In this document: positions 6,881 to 13,763 of the stretch, piece by piece
Layout: each line of letters opens with the position of its first letter
Position numbering within the stretch: position 1 is the stretch's first letter
Origin: Nitrososphaerota archaeon
Lineage (GTDB): Archaea > Thermoproteota > Nitrososphaeria > Nitrososphaerales > Gagatemarchaeaceae
Length of the DNA stretch: 14,430 bases
Assembly: GCA_005877225.1 (NCBI GenBank)
Contig: VBPK01000157.1
Span: 1-14,430 of the forward strand
Direction of reading: 5' to 3'
Position numbers and translations under genes: made by a program
The notes under the pieces: model-generated
What the model saw: the letters and a program-made list of their open reading frames with translations, nothing else
Told to the model about the DNA's origin: nothing
Database searches by the model: none

Positions 6881-7855
6881 CTAGACCTGGGCGAAAGATC
6901 TCTCTCCGACGATGAACTTGTGACCCTGCTGAATCCTTGCCTGACTGTTCTCTATGATGGAGAAGCTCCCGATCAGGCTATCTATGATTCTCTTCCCGCT
7001 CTCTATCGCACACCCCTTCATCACGATCGAATTCTCGATCTCCACATTCCTCAAAACGCAATCGTCACCGATTGAGGTGTACGGGCCTATATGTACATTG
7101 GGACCGATTCTGCAGTTTTCGCCGATGATGATCGGGCCCCTCAACGTGACCGTCCCAATCGCCTTCGTCCCCCTCCCGATGGCGACCGAGCCGGTGAACT
7201 GAGTCTCTCGCGAGACCTCGCCCTCGATCTTTGTTTCGAGACTCGCGAGGACGAGCTGGTTCGCCTCGAGCAGGTCTTCTGGCCTCCCCGTGTCCTTCCA
7301 CCACCCCTCTGTTCTCTCGACCTGTATCTTTCTCCCCTCACGAAGCATCACGCGAATGGCGTCGGTCACTTCGAGCTCACCCCGTGAGCTGGGTTCTATC
7401 TCCTTCACGGCGTGGAAGACGGAGGGACTAAACACGTAGACGCCGATTAGAGGGACACAGTCTGCCTTTCGTTCCTCGAATATCCTTCTGAACCTTGAGA
7501 CACCCTCCTTCAAGAGATTGTCGCCGAGGTAGACGACGAAAGACTCCTCCCCCACGAAATCCTCTGCTATCATCACCGCGTGGGCTATCCCCTTGGGGTC
7601 CGGTTGCTCCAGATACGTGACCTTCACATCGAAGTTCGTGCCGTCTCCGAGCAGTTCTCGGACTCCCTCCCTTATCGGCCCGAGGACGACGGCGATTTCT
7701 CTTATTCCGGCGTTCTTCAGATGCCCCAGTCCGTACAACAGCATCGGCTTGTTCGCGATGGGGAGGAGATGCTTGTTTCCCGCATACGTGAGTGGTCTGA
7801 GTCGTGTTCCGTGGCCACCAGCCAAGAGAAGCCCCTTCGTTTTTCTCACCACCAC
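6881..7855 (-). CDS. rmlA: Glucose-1-phosphate thymidylyltransferase-like protein with an internal deletion
   Basis: The N-terminal nucleotidyltransferase domain is clear: LLLAGGHGTRLRPLT (9-23), a Lys in NKHLLPIANKP (27-37), VVYLGDN with metal-binding Asp112, and EGWWKDTGRPEDLLEAN (183-199) with the second Asp188. The C-terminus (about 215-300) is a left-handed beta-helix with hexapeptide turns (IGRGTK, IGENCRI, IGPYTSIGDD), as in the long archaeal RmlA type. It should make dTDP-glucose (or a related sugar nucleotide) for RmlB. Family members of this type run to about 355-360 residues; this one has 324 because the segment between ADCV (131-134) and LIGVYVFSP (136-144) is missing, including the EKP motif that binds sugar phosphate. 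Activity is therefore doubtful unless the gap is an assembly error. The start is one of three consecutive GTG codons at 7847-7855. Confidence 0.8.
   Translation of the reverse strand: MVVRKTKGLLLAGGHGTRLRPLTYAGNKHLLPIANKPMLLYGLGHLKNAGIREIAVVLGPIREGVRELLGDGTNFDVKVTYLEQPDPKGIAHAVMIAEDFVGEESFVVYLGDNLLKEGVSRFRRIFEERKADCVPLIGVYVFSPSVFHAVKEIEPSSRGELEVTDAIRVMLREGRKIQVERTEGWWKDTGRPEDLLEANQLVLASLETKIEGEVSRETQFTGSVAIGRGTKAIGTVTLRGPIIIGENCRIGPNVHIGPYTSIGDDCVLRNVEIENSIVMKGCAIESGKRIIDSLIGSFSIIENSQARIQQGHKFIVGERSFAQV
7847..7855 (-). promoter_or_regulatory. Three tandem GTG start codons of rmlA behind a GGAG
   Basis: On the minus strand GGAGTGGTGGTGAGAAAA gives three in-frame GTG codons. The GGAG touches the first GTG but lies 5 nt before the third (7849-7847), a better Shine-Dalgarno distance, so translation may begin at the third codon and lose two Val residues. 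The rmlD stop lies 23 nt upstream. Confidence 0.45.
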
Positions 7856-7878
7856 TCCAGACGGACTTCCATCAACCG

Positions 7879-8817
7879 CTAGGACCCCGTCGCCCTGCCT
7901 CGCGCCTGCCGCCGCCCGATTTTTCGACCCGCCTCACGATACTCCGTCTTCAGCCTGACGAGTGAATCGCCCAGGAGCAGGGGAACATGATTGAGGGAAC
8001 TCATAGCTTTGCGAACGTCCAGAGAACTGTCCCTCGGGCGTCGCGCGGTCCATTTCATGTCATTCATTCTGACGGCTCTGATAAGCGATGCGTCGAGCCC
8101 GAAGGTGGCCGCCAAGGCTTCGGCGAAGTCATACCTGCTGACCCGGGAACACCCCGAGGTGTGGTAGATGCCTGTCAGGCTCCTCTCAGTGAGTTCGAGA
8201 GTCATCTCCGCCACGTTGGAGTTGAGGGAGGGCGAGACGAACTGGTCGGTGACGATATTCGCCGATTGGCCGGCCGTCAGCTTCTCGATGAGCCAGACGG
8301 CGAAGTTGTCTTTCAGAGCCGCGGGCTTCGAGCCGTAGATGACGCTGCTGCGGGCGATGCAGCTTTTCCCTCTCGCCGCCCCGACGGCCTCCTCTCCCAT
8401 GAGCTTCGTCAAACCGTAGTGATTTATAGGATTGGGGCGGTCCGTCTCTCGATACATCCCTCTCTTTCCATCGAAGATGGCGTCGGTGCTCACGTAGAGA
8501 AGGTAGGCTCCCGCACGAGCCGCCGCAGCCGATATGGTTTTTGTGGCTTCGTAATTTACCTTCGTCGCGACTCGCTTCTCCGCCTCGCACTTGTCAACGT
8601 CGGTCAACGCGGCGGCATGAATAATCGCGTCCGGTTTGAGCGTGAGCACGACCCGATGGACTCTCTCGAGGTTGAGGAGGTCCATGAGTACCGGATTTCC
8701 GAACTTTGGCGCGCGTCTTCGGAAGCCGGAGAAGACCGTGTGACGGTCCGAAGCAATTTTTGCAACAGCCGACCCGAGTAGCCCTCCTGCCCCCGTCACG
8801 AGGAGCTTCAGTCCCAT
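7879..8817 (-). CDS. rmlD: dTDP-4-dehydrorhamnose reductase-like 4-ketoreductase
   Basis: From the ATG at 8817 the protein has 312 residues. It is an extended short-chain dehydrogenase/reductase: TGAGGLLG (8-15) is the NAD(P)-binding turn, AAALTDVDKCE (68-78) the RmlD-family stretch, STDAIFDG (110-117) precedes the catalytic site, and Tyr134 and Lys138 in YGLTK are the catalytic pair. It should reduce the 4-keto group of a dTDP-6-deoxyhexulose, the last step to dTDP-L-rhamnose or, here, perhaps a branched relative. The frame stays open another 44 codons upstream, but that part is Arg-rich and overlaps rmlB. The chosen ATG shares one base with the rmlB stop (TGATG), a normal coupling. The C-terminal tail is basic (RKIGRRQARGRATGS). 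Confidence 0.88.
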   Translation of the reverse strand: MGLKLLVTGAGGLLGSAVAKIASDRHTVFSGFRRRAPKFGNPVLMDLLNLERVHRVVLTLKPDAIIHAAALTDVDKCEAEKRVATKVNYEATKTISAAAARAGAYLLYVSTDAIFDGKRGMYRETDRPNPINHYGLTKLMGEEAVGAARGKSCIARSSVIYGSKPAALKDNFAVWLIEKLTAGQSANIVTDQFVSPSLNSNVAEMTLELTERSLTGIYHTSGCSRVSRYDFAEALAATFGLDASLIRAVRMNDMKWTARRPRDSSLDVRKAMSSLNHVPLLLGDSLVRLKTEYREAGRKIGRRQARGRATGS

Positions 8818-9818
8818 CACCGAGAATCTTTCCAGGGAGAGGCGCCGAGAACACCTTCGGTGGCGACCGGACGCCACCAGTCTTGGTTTGCAAGGTACCA
8901 ATCTACGGTGCTCTTGAGGGCGTCTTTCAGGGTGTGGCGCGGTTTCCACCCCAGCTCTCGCCTCAGCTTGCTGTCATCCAGACTGTACCGATAGTCGTGC
9001 CCCGGTCTGTCCTCCACGAGCTCGATGAGACTTCCGTCCTTACCCATCAGTTGGAGTATCATCTTGACAAGTATCAAGTTGTCGAGGGAATTGTGACCCG
9101 CGACATTGTAAATCTGGCCGGGCAGGCCGCGCTTGAGGACCAGGTCTAGCGCTTCGCAGTGATCAATCACGTAGATCCAGTCTCGCACGTTCTTTCCCTC
9201 GCCGTACAGCGGCACCTTCAGATTCTGATGGGCGCGAATAATCACCTTCGGGATTAACTTCTCTGGAAATTGAAGAGGCCCAAAATTGTTCGTGCAGCGC
9301 GTGATCACCACCGGCAGCCCATAGGTTCTGTGGTAGGCGAGGCACCACAAATCGGCGGCGGCCTTCGAGGCAGCGTACGGTGAAGAGGGATTCAGCTTGG
9401 ACTGTTCGTTTGACGAGCCCTCCCTGACCTCTCCGTAGACCTCGTCCGTGCTCACCTGTATCAGCTCGACGTCCCCGCGCCCTCGGCGGAGAGCATCGAG
9501 GATTGAGAGCGTACCCTCCGTGTTGCTCTTCATGAAGGGGAGTGGGTCTGCGATGCTTCTATCGACGTGGGATTGGGCTGCGAAGTTGATTACGACGTCA
9601 GCGTCGGAGACGAGTCGAGCGATCAGGTCGCGGTCGGTGATGTCTCCGCGGGTGAACGAGTAGCGCGGATTCTTTTCAACGGATCGCGTGTTGGCGACGT
9701 TCGCGCCGTACGAAAGATTGTCCACGTTGGCGATTCGGACATCGTCATGTTTCGAGAGTTCGTACTGGATGAAGTTGCTGCCGATGAAGCCCAGACCACC
9801 CGTTATGAGAATCTTCAA
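8817..9818 (-). CDS. rmlB: dTDP-glucose 4,6-dehydratase
   Basis: The 333 residues carry all expected motifs: TGGLGFIGSN (6-15) for NAD+, NFAAQSHVDRSI (78-89), STDEVYGE (123-130) with the Thr-Asp-Glu catalytic trio, and Tyr148/Lys152 in YAASK. TRCTNNFGPLQFPEKLIP (173-190) and RPGHDYRYSLD further on are typical of RmlB. It converts dTDP-glucose to dTDP-4-keto-6-deoxyglucose, the branch-point intermediate for the reductase, epimerase and C-methyltransferase nearby. The start is TTG at 9818, which begins exactly at the conserved MKILITGG; no nearer ATG suits the family. It is first in a minus-strand operon with rmlD, rmlA and a glycosyltransferase. Length is normal. Confidence 0.93.
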   Translation of the reverse strand: MKILITGGLGFIGSNFIQYELSKHDDVRIANVDNLSYGANVANTRSVEKNPRYSFTRGDITDRDLIARLVSDADVVINFAAQSHVDRSIADPLPFMKSNTEGTLSILDALRRGRGDVELIQVSTDEVYGEVREGSSNEQSKLNPSSPYAASKAAADLWCLAYHRTYGLPVVITRCTNNFGPLQFPEKLIPKVIIRAHQNLKVPLYGEGKNVRDWIYVIDHCEALDLVLKRGLPGQIYNVAGHNSLDNLILVKMILQLMGKDGSLIELVEDRPGHDYRYSLDDSKLRRELGWKPRHTLKDALKSTVDWYLANQDWWRPVATEGVLGASPWKDSR

Positions 9819-9845
9819 GCGATGCAGCGTGCGCCCGTCACTTTC

Positions 9846-9853
9846 TCTAAAAA
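9846..9853 (-). promoter_or_regulatory. TATA-like box for the rmlB operon
   Basis: The minus strand reads TTTTTAGA, centred about 32 nt upstream of the rmlB TTG at 9818. It would give a transcript with a very short leader. It is the only strongly AT-rich patch between the GC-rich stretch at 9867-9890 and rmlB. Confidence 0.45.
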
Positions 9854-9892
9854 CCTTGTCTCATAACGCCGGGCTCCGCGCGCCGCGAGGAA

Positions 9893-9913
9893 TCCTTTAA
9901 TTCGAAAGTCTGG
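9893..9913 (+). promoter_or_regulatory. TATA box and shared motif for the epimerase-methyltransferase operon
   Basis: TCCTTTAATTCGAAAGTCTGG contains TTTAAT, centred about 28 nt before the TTG at 9927, and so fits a leaderless or near-leaderless start. The sequence repeats the motif at 2565-2583 with two added bases between TCCTTTA and TCGAAAGTCTGG. It lies back to back with the rmlB promoter. Confidence 0.55.
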
Positions 9914-9926
9914 GGTCAGCGTCTCG

Positions 9927-10448
9927 TTGATTCACGGGGTCGGGATGGCCGAGCTCAAAAAGAACGCCGATGAGAGAGGGTTCTTCGCGGAACTCGTCAG
10001 GGAGGACTGGAAAAGTTTCTTGGAGGGAGACCACATAGTACAGTTCAGCCTGTCCCAGAGTCACCCCGACGTGATCAGGGCGTGGCATCGCCATACCCGT
10101 GGTCAGAACGATTATCTCGTCTGTATCTCCGGGACCATCAGGTGCTGCGTCTACGACGACCGGAAGGGTTCGAAGACGCGAGGCGAGTTGGATGAGTTTG
10201 TGCTCAGCGGCACGGACGCACTCTGGTTGGTAAGAATCGCGGGTGATTGCTGGCATGGGTACAAGGTTATCAGTCAGGAGCCAGCTCTCATACTGTACGG
10301 TGTAACGAAACTGTATAATCACGCCAAGCCAGATGAAGAGAGGCTCGCGTGGGACGACGGGTCCGTCATCCCTACCTCGATCAACGGACGGGCGGACGAC
10401 TCGAGGGCTGGGAGGTCGTACGACTGGGGTGGTCCCGCAGGCCCCTAG
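9927..10448 (+). CDS. dTDP-4-dehydrorhamnose 3,5-epimerase-family cupin (RmlC-like)
   Basis: The 173 residues form an RmlC-type cupin. DERGFFAELVRED (15-27) is the family start; His54 in VIRAWHRH (49-56) aligns with the catalytic His of RGLH in RmlC; GDCWHGYKV (106-114) is the second cupin His motif; Tyr124 in LYGVT matches the catalytic Tyr; and the PDEERLAWDD end (135-144) is typical. Where RmlC has the active-site Lys of KLVRV, this protein has Tyr63 (YLVCI), as in an archaeal subgroup with IRAWHxH. It probably epimerises C3 and/or C5 of a dTDP-4-keto-6-deoxyhexose. The TTG start is supported by the promoter spacing and because MIHGVGMAELKK resembles N-termini of archaeal relatives; an ATG lies six codons on. 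The C-methyltransferase follows after 25 nt. Confidence 0.85.
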   Translation: MIHGVGMAELKKNADERGFFAELVREDWKSFLEGDHIVQFSLSQSHPDVIRAWHRHTRGQNDYLVCISGTIRCCVYDDRKGSKTRGELDEFVLSGTDALWLVRIAGDCWHGYKVISQEPALILYGVTKLYNHAKPDEERLAWDDGSVIPTSINGRADDSRAGRSYDWGGPAGP

Positions 10449-10473
10449 ATGAAGGACTCGAGCGAAGAAGAAG

Positions 10474-11718
10474 ATGCCAAAGAAGAGCCGGGCGACGGGC
10501 GCGAGACGGGTGAGCCGATGCAGGGTCTGCGGAAGCAAAGACCTCACCCTCTTCCTCGACCTTGGTGAGACCCCTCTCGCGAACTCGTTCCTGACGAATC
10601 CCGACGAAAGGGAGGAGTGGTTTCCACTTCAGCTCTTCTTCTGCAATCGCTGCGCCCTAGTCCAGCTCAGTCGTGTGGTCGACCCAGACACCCTGTTCAG
10701 AAACTATGCGTATCGCTCCTCCTCATCGGGGACAGTCGTTGCGCATCTCCTCGAGCTTGCCCGGTTTGTCCACGCGAACCTCCTCGGCTCCTCGAAGGAC
10801 CTCGTGGTCGAGATTGGCAGCAACGACGGCACGTTCTTGAAAGCCTTGAAGGAGATGGGAGTGAAGATTCTCGGCGTAGAGCCCGCGAAGAACATGGCAC
10901 ACATCGCCAACGCACAGGGGGTCGAGACACTCCCCACGTTCTTTGGCTCGAAGGAAGCCCAGCGCATTCGCGACCTGAAGGGGGGTGTCAAGGTGATGGT
11001 CGCGAACAATGTCTTCGCCCACATCGACGATCTTCACGACTTCATGCGAGGCGTGGTCACGCTGCTTGACGATGGAGGAATCCTCTCGGTTGAGGTTCCG
11101 TACCTCGGAGACCTGAACCAAAACGTCGAGTACGACACGGTATATCACGAGCATCTATCGTACTTCACTGTTCATCCCATCGTGAAGCTCTTCGATGAAT
11201 TCGGAATGAAGCTGTTGAAGGTCGTGAAGCTCGAGCTCCACGGCGGTTCCATCAGGCTACTGGCGGAGAAGACGACAAAGCAAAGGCCTCGCCCTTCATT
11301 TCTCGCTTTCGAAGAGAAGTGCGGGCTGACGAAACTCCGAACCTACGAGAGTCTGGCGGAGCGTGTTGAGTACCAGAAGGAGTCGCTACGCCGAATCCTC
11401 GAGGACGCAAGGTCGGGGGGAGAGAAGATCGTGGGTTACGGCGCTCCCGCCAAGGGAAACACCCTCCTCAACTTCTGCGGGATAGGGACTGAGACGCTGG
11501 CCTACCTGATCGATACAACTCCCGAGAAGATCGGAAGGTTCACGCCAGGGACTCACATACCCGTCGTCGAGACGGAGAGGTTCAGAAAGGAGCAGCCCCC
11601 GTTCGCGCTGATGCTCGCCTGGAATTACGAGAAGGAGATTGTGATGAAAGAGAGAGAATACACCGGTCAGTTCATCGTCCCGATTCCGTCTCCGAGGGTC
11701 CTGCCAAAGAATGCGTAG
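10474..11718 (+). CDS. Sugar C-methyltransferase, TylCIII/NovU family
   Basis: The 414 residues show the three-part layout of dTDP-sugar C-methyltransferases. An N-terminal zinc domain uses Cys16, Cys19, Cys57 and Cys60. The central SAM-binding Rossmann domain begins at VVEIGSNDGTFL (111-122) and holds VEYDTVYHEHLSYF (218-231), whose Y-H-E-H matches the catalytic Tyr, Glu and His region known from TcaB9. A C-terminal Rossmann-like domain contains VGYGAPAKGNTLLNF. These enzymes put a methyl group on carbon 3 or 5 next to a keto group of a dTDP-4-keto-6-deoxysugar, giving a branched sugar. No NDP-hexose 2,3-dehydratase is in the window, so a NovU-like reaction on a non-2-deoxy sugar is more likely than a TylCIII-like one (inference). 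It lies directly behind the epimerase and overlaps the next gene by 8 nt. Confidence 0.88.
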   Translation: MPKKSRATGARRVSRCRVCGSKDLTLFLDLGETPLANSFLTNPDEREEWFPLQLFFCNRCALVQLSRVVDPDTLFRNYAYRSSSSGTVVAHLLELARFVHANLLGSSKDLVVEIGSNDGTFLKALKEMGVKILGVEPAKNMAHIANAQGVETLPTFFGSKEAQRIRDLKGGVKVMVANNVFAHIDDLHDFMRGVVTLLDDGGILSVEVPYLGDLNQNVEYDTVYHEHLSYFTVHPIVKLFDEFGMKLLKVVKLELHGGSIRLLAEKTTKQRPRPSFLAFEEKCGLTKLRTYESLAERVEYQKESLRRILEDARSGGEKIVGYGAPAKGNTLLNFCGIGTETLAYLIDTTPEKIGRFTPGTHIPVVETERFRKEQPPFALMLAWNYEKEIVMKEREYTGQFIVPIPSPRVLPKNA

Positions 11719-12853
11719 AGTATTCGAACGGGTCGAGGGGCCCGACCCGGAGCTCCAGAGTCTCGTTTCCATGCTAGAGTACTTCGAGAAGGAGGGCGGG
11801 AAGTACGCACCTTCAGGCTTCTGGGACTCGCTCGACAGGCTGCACGTACGCGACCTTCTTGCCGGAAATTACCCGCTCTTCAAGAGGACGCTCGCTTTCC
11901 AGTATTTCACATGGCTGCCGTCCCTGACCAACGTCCAGGTGCGAAATCTCGTCAGGATCTGGATGCGGCATCCCAGCATAGCAGCGATCGGCCCTCGGCT
12001 CGCATGTTCGCCCAGGCAGCGGTTTCCCCCGTCAGCGACCAGGATCTCGGCACCCCGTTTCAGGATGCCGACGCCAATCTACCTGATGTTCTACAGATTA
12101 TTTGTCGGGCTACTGCGTCACCACGCTGTGGGGGAGGACCGGATGCACCTCGTGGACCGCCTGGAAGAGCCTGCAGAGGGTGGGCCTCTGGAGGTATACT
12201 GGGATCGACGATTGGTCTCGCAGGACCTCTACAATTCGATCCTCGAGCTGCGCGCGATTGACAGGTTTGTCCACCTCGCCCCCAACTCTTCGAGGGTGGC
12301 GGAGCTCGGCGCGGGATACGGGCGGTTAGCGTATGTATTCCTGAAGAGCGAGATGTGCATGCAGTATGTAATAGCGGATATCCCACCGGCTCTCTACGTT
12401 TCGCAGAGATACCTCAGAGCGGTCTTCCCGGAGCTGCGATTCTTCAGGTTCAGACCTTTCGAGGACTTCTCAGAGGTCGCTGACGAGTTCGAGAGCTCGA
12501 AGGTCTGCTTTCTGACGCCCGACCAACTCGAGCGCCTGCCCGCAAAATATTTCGACCTCTTCATTACCATAAGCTCCCTCCAGGAGATGAAGATGGAGCT
12601 CGTGAGTCTCTACATCTCTCTGATTGACCGGCTGACAGGGGGTTACTGCTACGTCAAGCAGTGGCGAGAGTGGCACAATCCTGTCGATGACTTGACTGTC
12701 GGGTACAGAGATTATCCGATCCCTCTCTCGTGGAGGAGAATATTTGCAAGAAGACATGCCGTCCAGAGCGGAATGTTCGAGGCCCTGTGGGAGGTTCCTC
12801 CGAAGAGGGGGCGGAGGCTAACAGGGGAGCGGCCTTCGTTCACACCAACTTGA
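11711..12853 (+). CDS. Putative sugar O-methyltransferase
   Basis: Of the 380 residues, the C-terminal half is a SAM-dependent domain: VAELGAGYGRLAYVFL (196-211) binds SAM, YVIADIPPALYVSQRYL (219-235) is the second-strand region, and FDLFITISSLQEMKMELVSLYISLID (281-306) with YVKQWREWHNPVDD (314-327) recalls the putative sugar O-methyltransferases found in polysaccharide loci (NanM-like family). SQDLYNSILEL (170-180) precedes the fold, as in those proteins. It probably methylates a hydroxyl of the deoxysugar made here. The ATG at 11711 overlaps the C-methyltransferase end by 8 nt, so the two are coupled. Residues about 93-120 are unusually rich in Arg, Pro and Ser and could reflect two compensating frameshifts (see findings). 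Confidence 0.75.
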   Translation: MRRVFERVEGPDPELQSLVSMLEYFEKEGGKYAPSGFWDSLDRLHVRDLLAGNYPLFKRTLAFQYFTWLPSLTNVQVRNLVRIWMRHPSIAAIGPRLACSPRQRFPPSATRISAPRFRMPTPIYLMFYRLFVGLLRHHAVGEDRMHLVDRLEEPAEGGPLEVYWDRRLVSQDLYNSILELRAIDRFVHLAPNSSRVAELGAGYGRLAYVFLKSEMCMQYVIADIPPALYVSQRYLRAVFPELRFFRFRPFEDFSEVADEFESSKVCFLTPDQLERLPAKYFDLFITISSLQEMKMELVSLYISLIDRLTGGYCYVKQWREWHNPVDDLTVGYRDYPIPLSWRRIFARRHAVQSGMFEALWEVPPKRGRRLTGERPSFTPT

Positions 12854-12865
12854 CTAGCTGGCTAG
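12854..12865 (+). repeat. Small inverted repeat after the O-methyltransferase
   Basis: CTAGC-TG-GCTAG begins right after the TGA stop, in the 88-nt gap before the next methyltransferase. No T-run follows, so it is a poor terminator. It may be a chance palindrome. Confidence 0.25.
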
Positions 12866-12929
12866 CGAAGCGTCCGGACCGAGAGTGAACCATGCAAAAA
12901 ACAAATCGCAAAGCGGCGGAAGATAGTAG

Positions 12930-12934
12930 CGGAG
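12930..12934 (+). promoter_or_regulatory. Shine-Dalgarno sequence of the CmcI-like methyltransferase gene
   Basis: GCGGAGGATCCAGATG places GGAGG about 6 nt before the ATG at 12942. This decides the start and shows that internal operon genes here use Shine-Dalgarno initiation, while the first genes of transcripts appear leaderless. Confidence 0.6.
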
Positions 12935-12941
12935 GATCCAG

Positions 12942-13724
12942 ATGAAACTAAGTCGTGCGAAGTCTCTCTTGGAATCTGCCGCCTACGTGGCGAAGAAACG
13001 GGGCTTCTTGGCGGTTCCCCCGAGTGCGGGAATATCCATGGCAGACACCCTCTCCGACCTCGTCCCGCCCCTGGGACGGGCCAGAGCCAGAGCCGTAATC
13101 GCAAGGTTGAAACAGGCGGATACAGATTCCGACCTTGACGCCTCCATCAGGAGAGCCTACACCTTCAAGTCTTTTGGGGTCGAATTCAAACCTGTCCAGC
13201 TCTGGAGCGAGATCACCGCGCTCCTTCACGCCGTCGCCGAGTTGAGGCCAAGTGCCGTGATGGAGATAGGTAGAGGTGGAGGGGGGACGCTCTTCCTCTT
13301 CGCAGCGGCTTCAGACCCCCGCGCCACGTTGCTGAGTGTCGACCTTGAAGCTCCCCGCGACTGGAAGGTTCCTATCTACCAATCGTTCGCGCAGCCTAGC
13401 CAGAGGATAGAGTTGCTCGAGGCAGATTCGCACGACCCCATAACTCGCAACAGGGTCCTCGATCTCCTTGAGGGAAGGAGACTCGACTTCCTGTTCATCG
13501 ATGGAGACCACTCGTACGCCGGTGTCAAGAAGGACTTCGAGATGTACGCCCCACTAGTGAAGGGCGGCGGCATGGTCGCGTTTCACGATATCGTCCATCA
13601 TCCGACGTATCCGAGATGCGAAGTGGAGAAATTCTGGAACGAGGTCAAACAGGGACACAGGCACGCCGAACTGGTGGAGGATTGGGCACAGGGCTGGTTT
13701 GGGATCGGGGTTCTGTATCTTTAG
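12942..13724 (+). CDS. SAM-dependent methyltransferase (CmcI-like / Methyltransf_24 type)
   Basis: The protein has 260 residues. After about 85 residues of helical N-terminus comes a class I SAM domain: AVMEIGRGGGGTLFLFAAA (105-123), LLSVDL (130-135), IELLEADSHDP (156-166), LDFLFIDGDHSYAGVKKDFEMY (181-202) and GGGMVAFHDI (208-217). The acidic FIDGDHSY segment followed by HDI is typical of CmcI/RhmB-like and Methyltransf_24 proteins, many of which methylate sugars or natural products in a metal-dependent way. The substrate is unknown; a hydroxyl on the locus glycan is the simplest guess. Its ATG has the clearest Shine-Dalgarno sequence of the window (GGAGG, 6 nt before the start), unlike the leaderless genes, so it is probably read from an upstream transcript. 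It converges with the terminal glycosyltransferase gene, 39 nt away. Confidence 0.8.
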   Translation: MKLSRAKSLLESAAYVAKKRGFLAVPPSAGISMADTLSDLVPPLGRARARAVIARLKQADTDSDLDASIRRAYTFKSFGVEFKPVQLWSEITALLHAVAELRPSAVMEIGRGGGGTLFLFAAASDPRATLLSVDLEAPRDWKVPIYQSFAQPSQRIELLEADSHDPITRNRVLDLLEGRRLDFLFIDGDHSYAGVKKDFEMYAPLVKGGGMVAFHDIVHHPTYPRCEVEKFWNEVKQGHRHAELVEDWAQGWFGIGVLYL

Positions 13725-13763
13725 CCGCTTTGCAGCGCAGTCCACCGATTCACCGAGTTTCGC

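Noticed and set aside
7987..8781. Long plus-strand open frame of 264 codons across rmlD
   Set aside because: It is opposite a gene with clear SDR motifs. Its translation is Arg/Gly-rich and motif-free, as expected of a shadow in GC-rich DNA.
8818..8949. 44-codon N-terminal extension of rmlD
   Set aside because: It overlaps the rmlB end, is Arg-rich, and the ATG at 8817 starts exactly at the NAD-binding strand with a TGATG coupling to rmlB.
9897..10547. Minus-strand open frame of 216 codons opposite the epimerase
   Set aside because: The plus strand has the RmlC-like catalytic residues and family pattern. The minus frame has none and runs across the divergent promoter.
12854..12941. Terminator between the two methyltransferases
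   Set aside because: The small palindrome is followed by no T-run, and the next gene has a Shine-Dalgarno sequence rather than a TATA box, so read-through is more likely.
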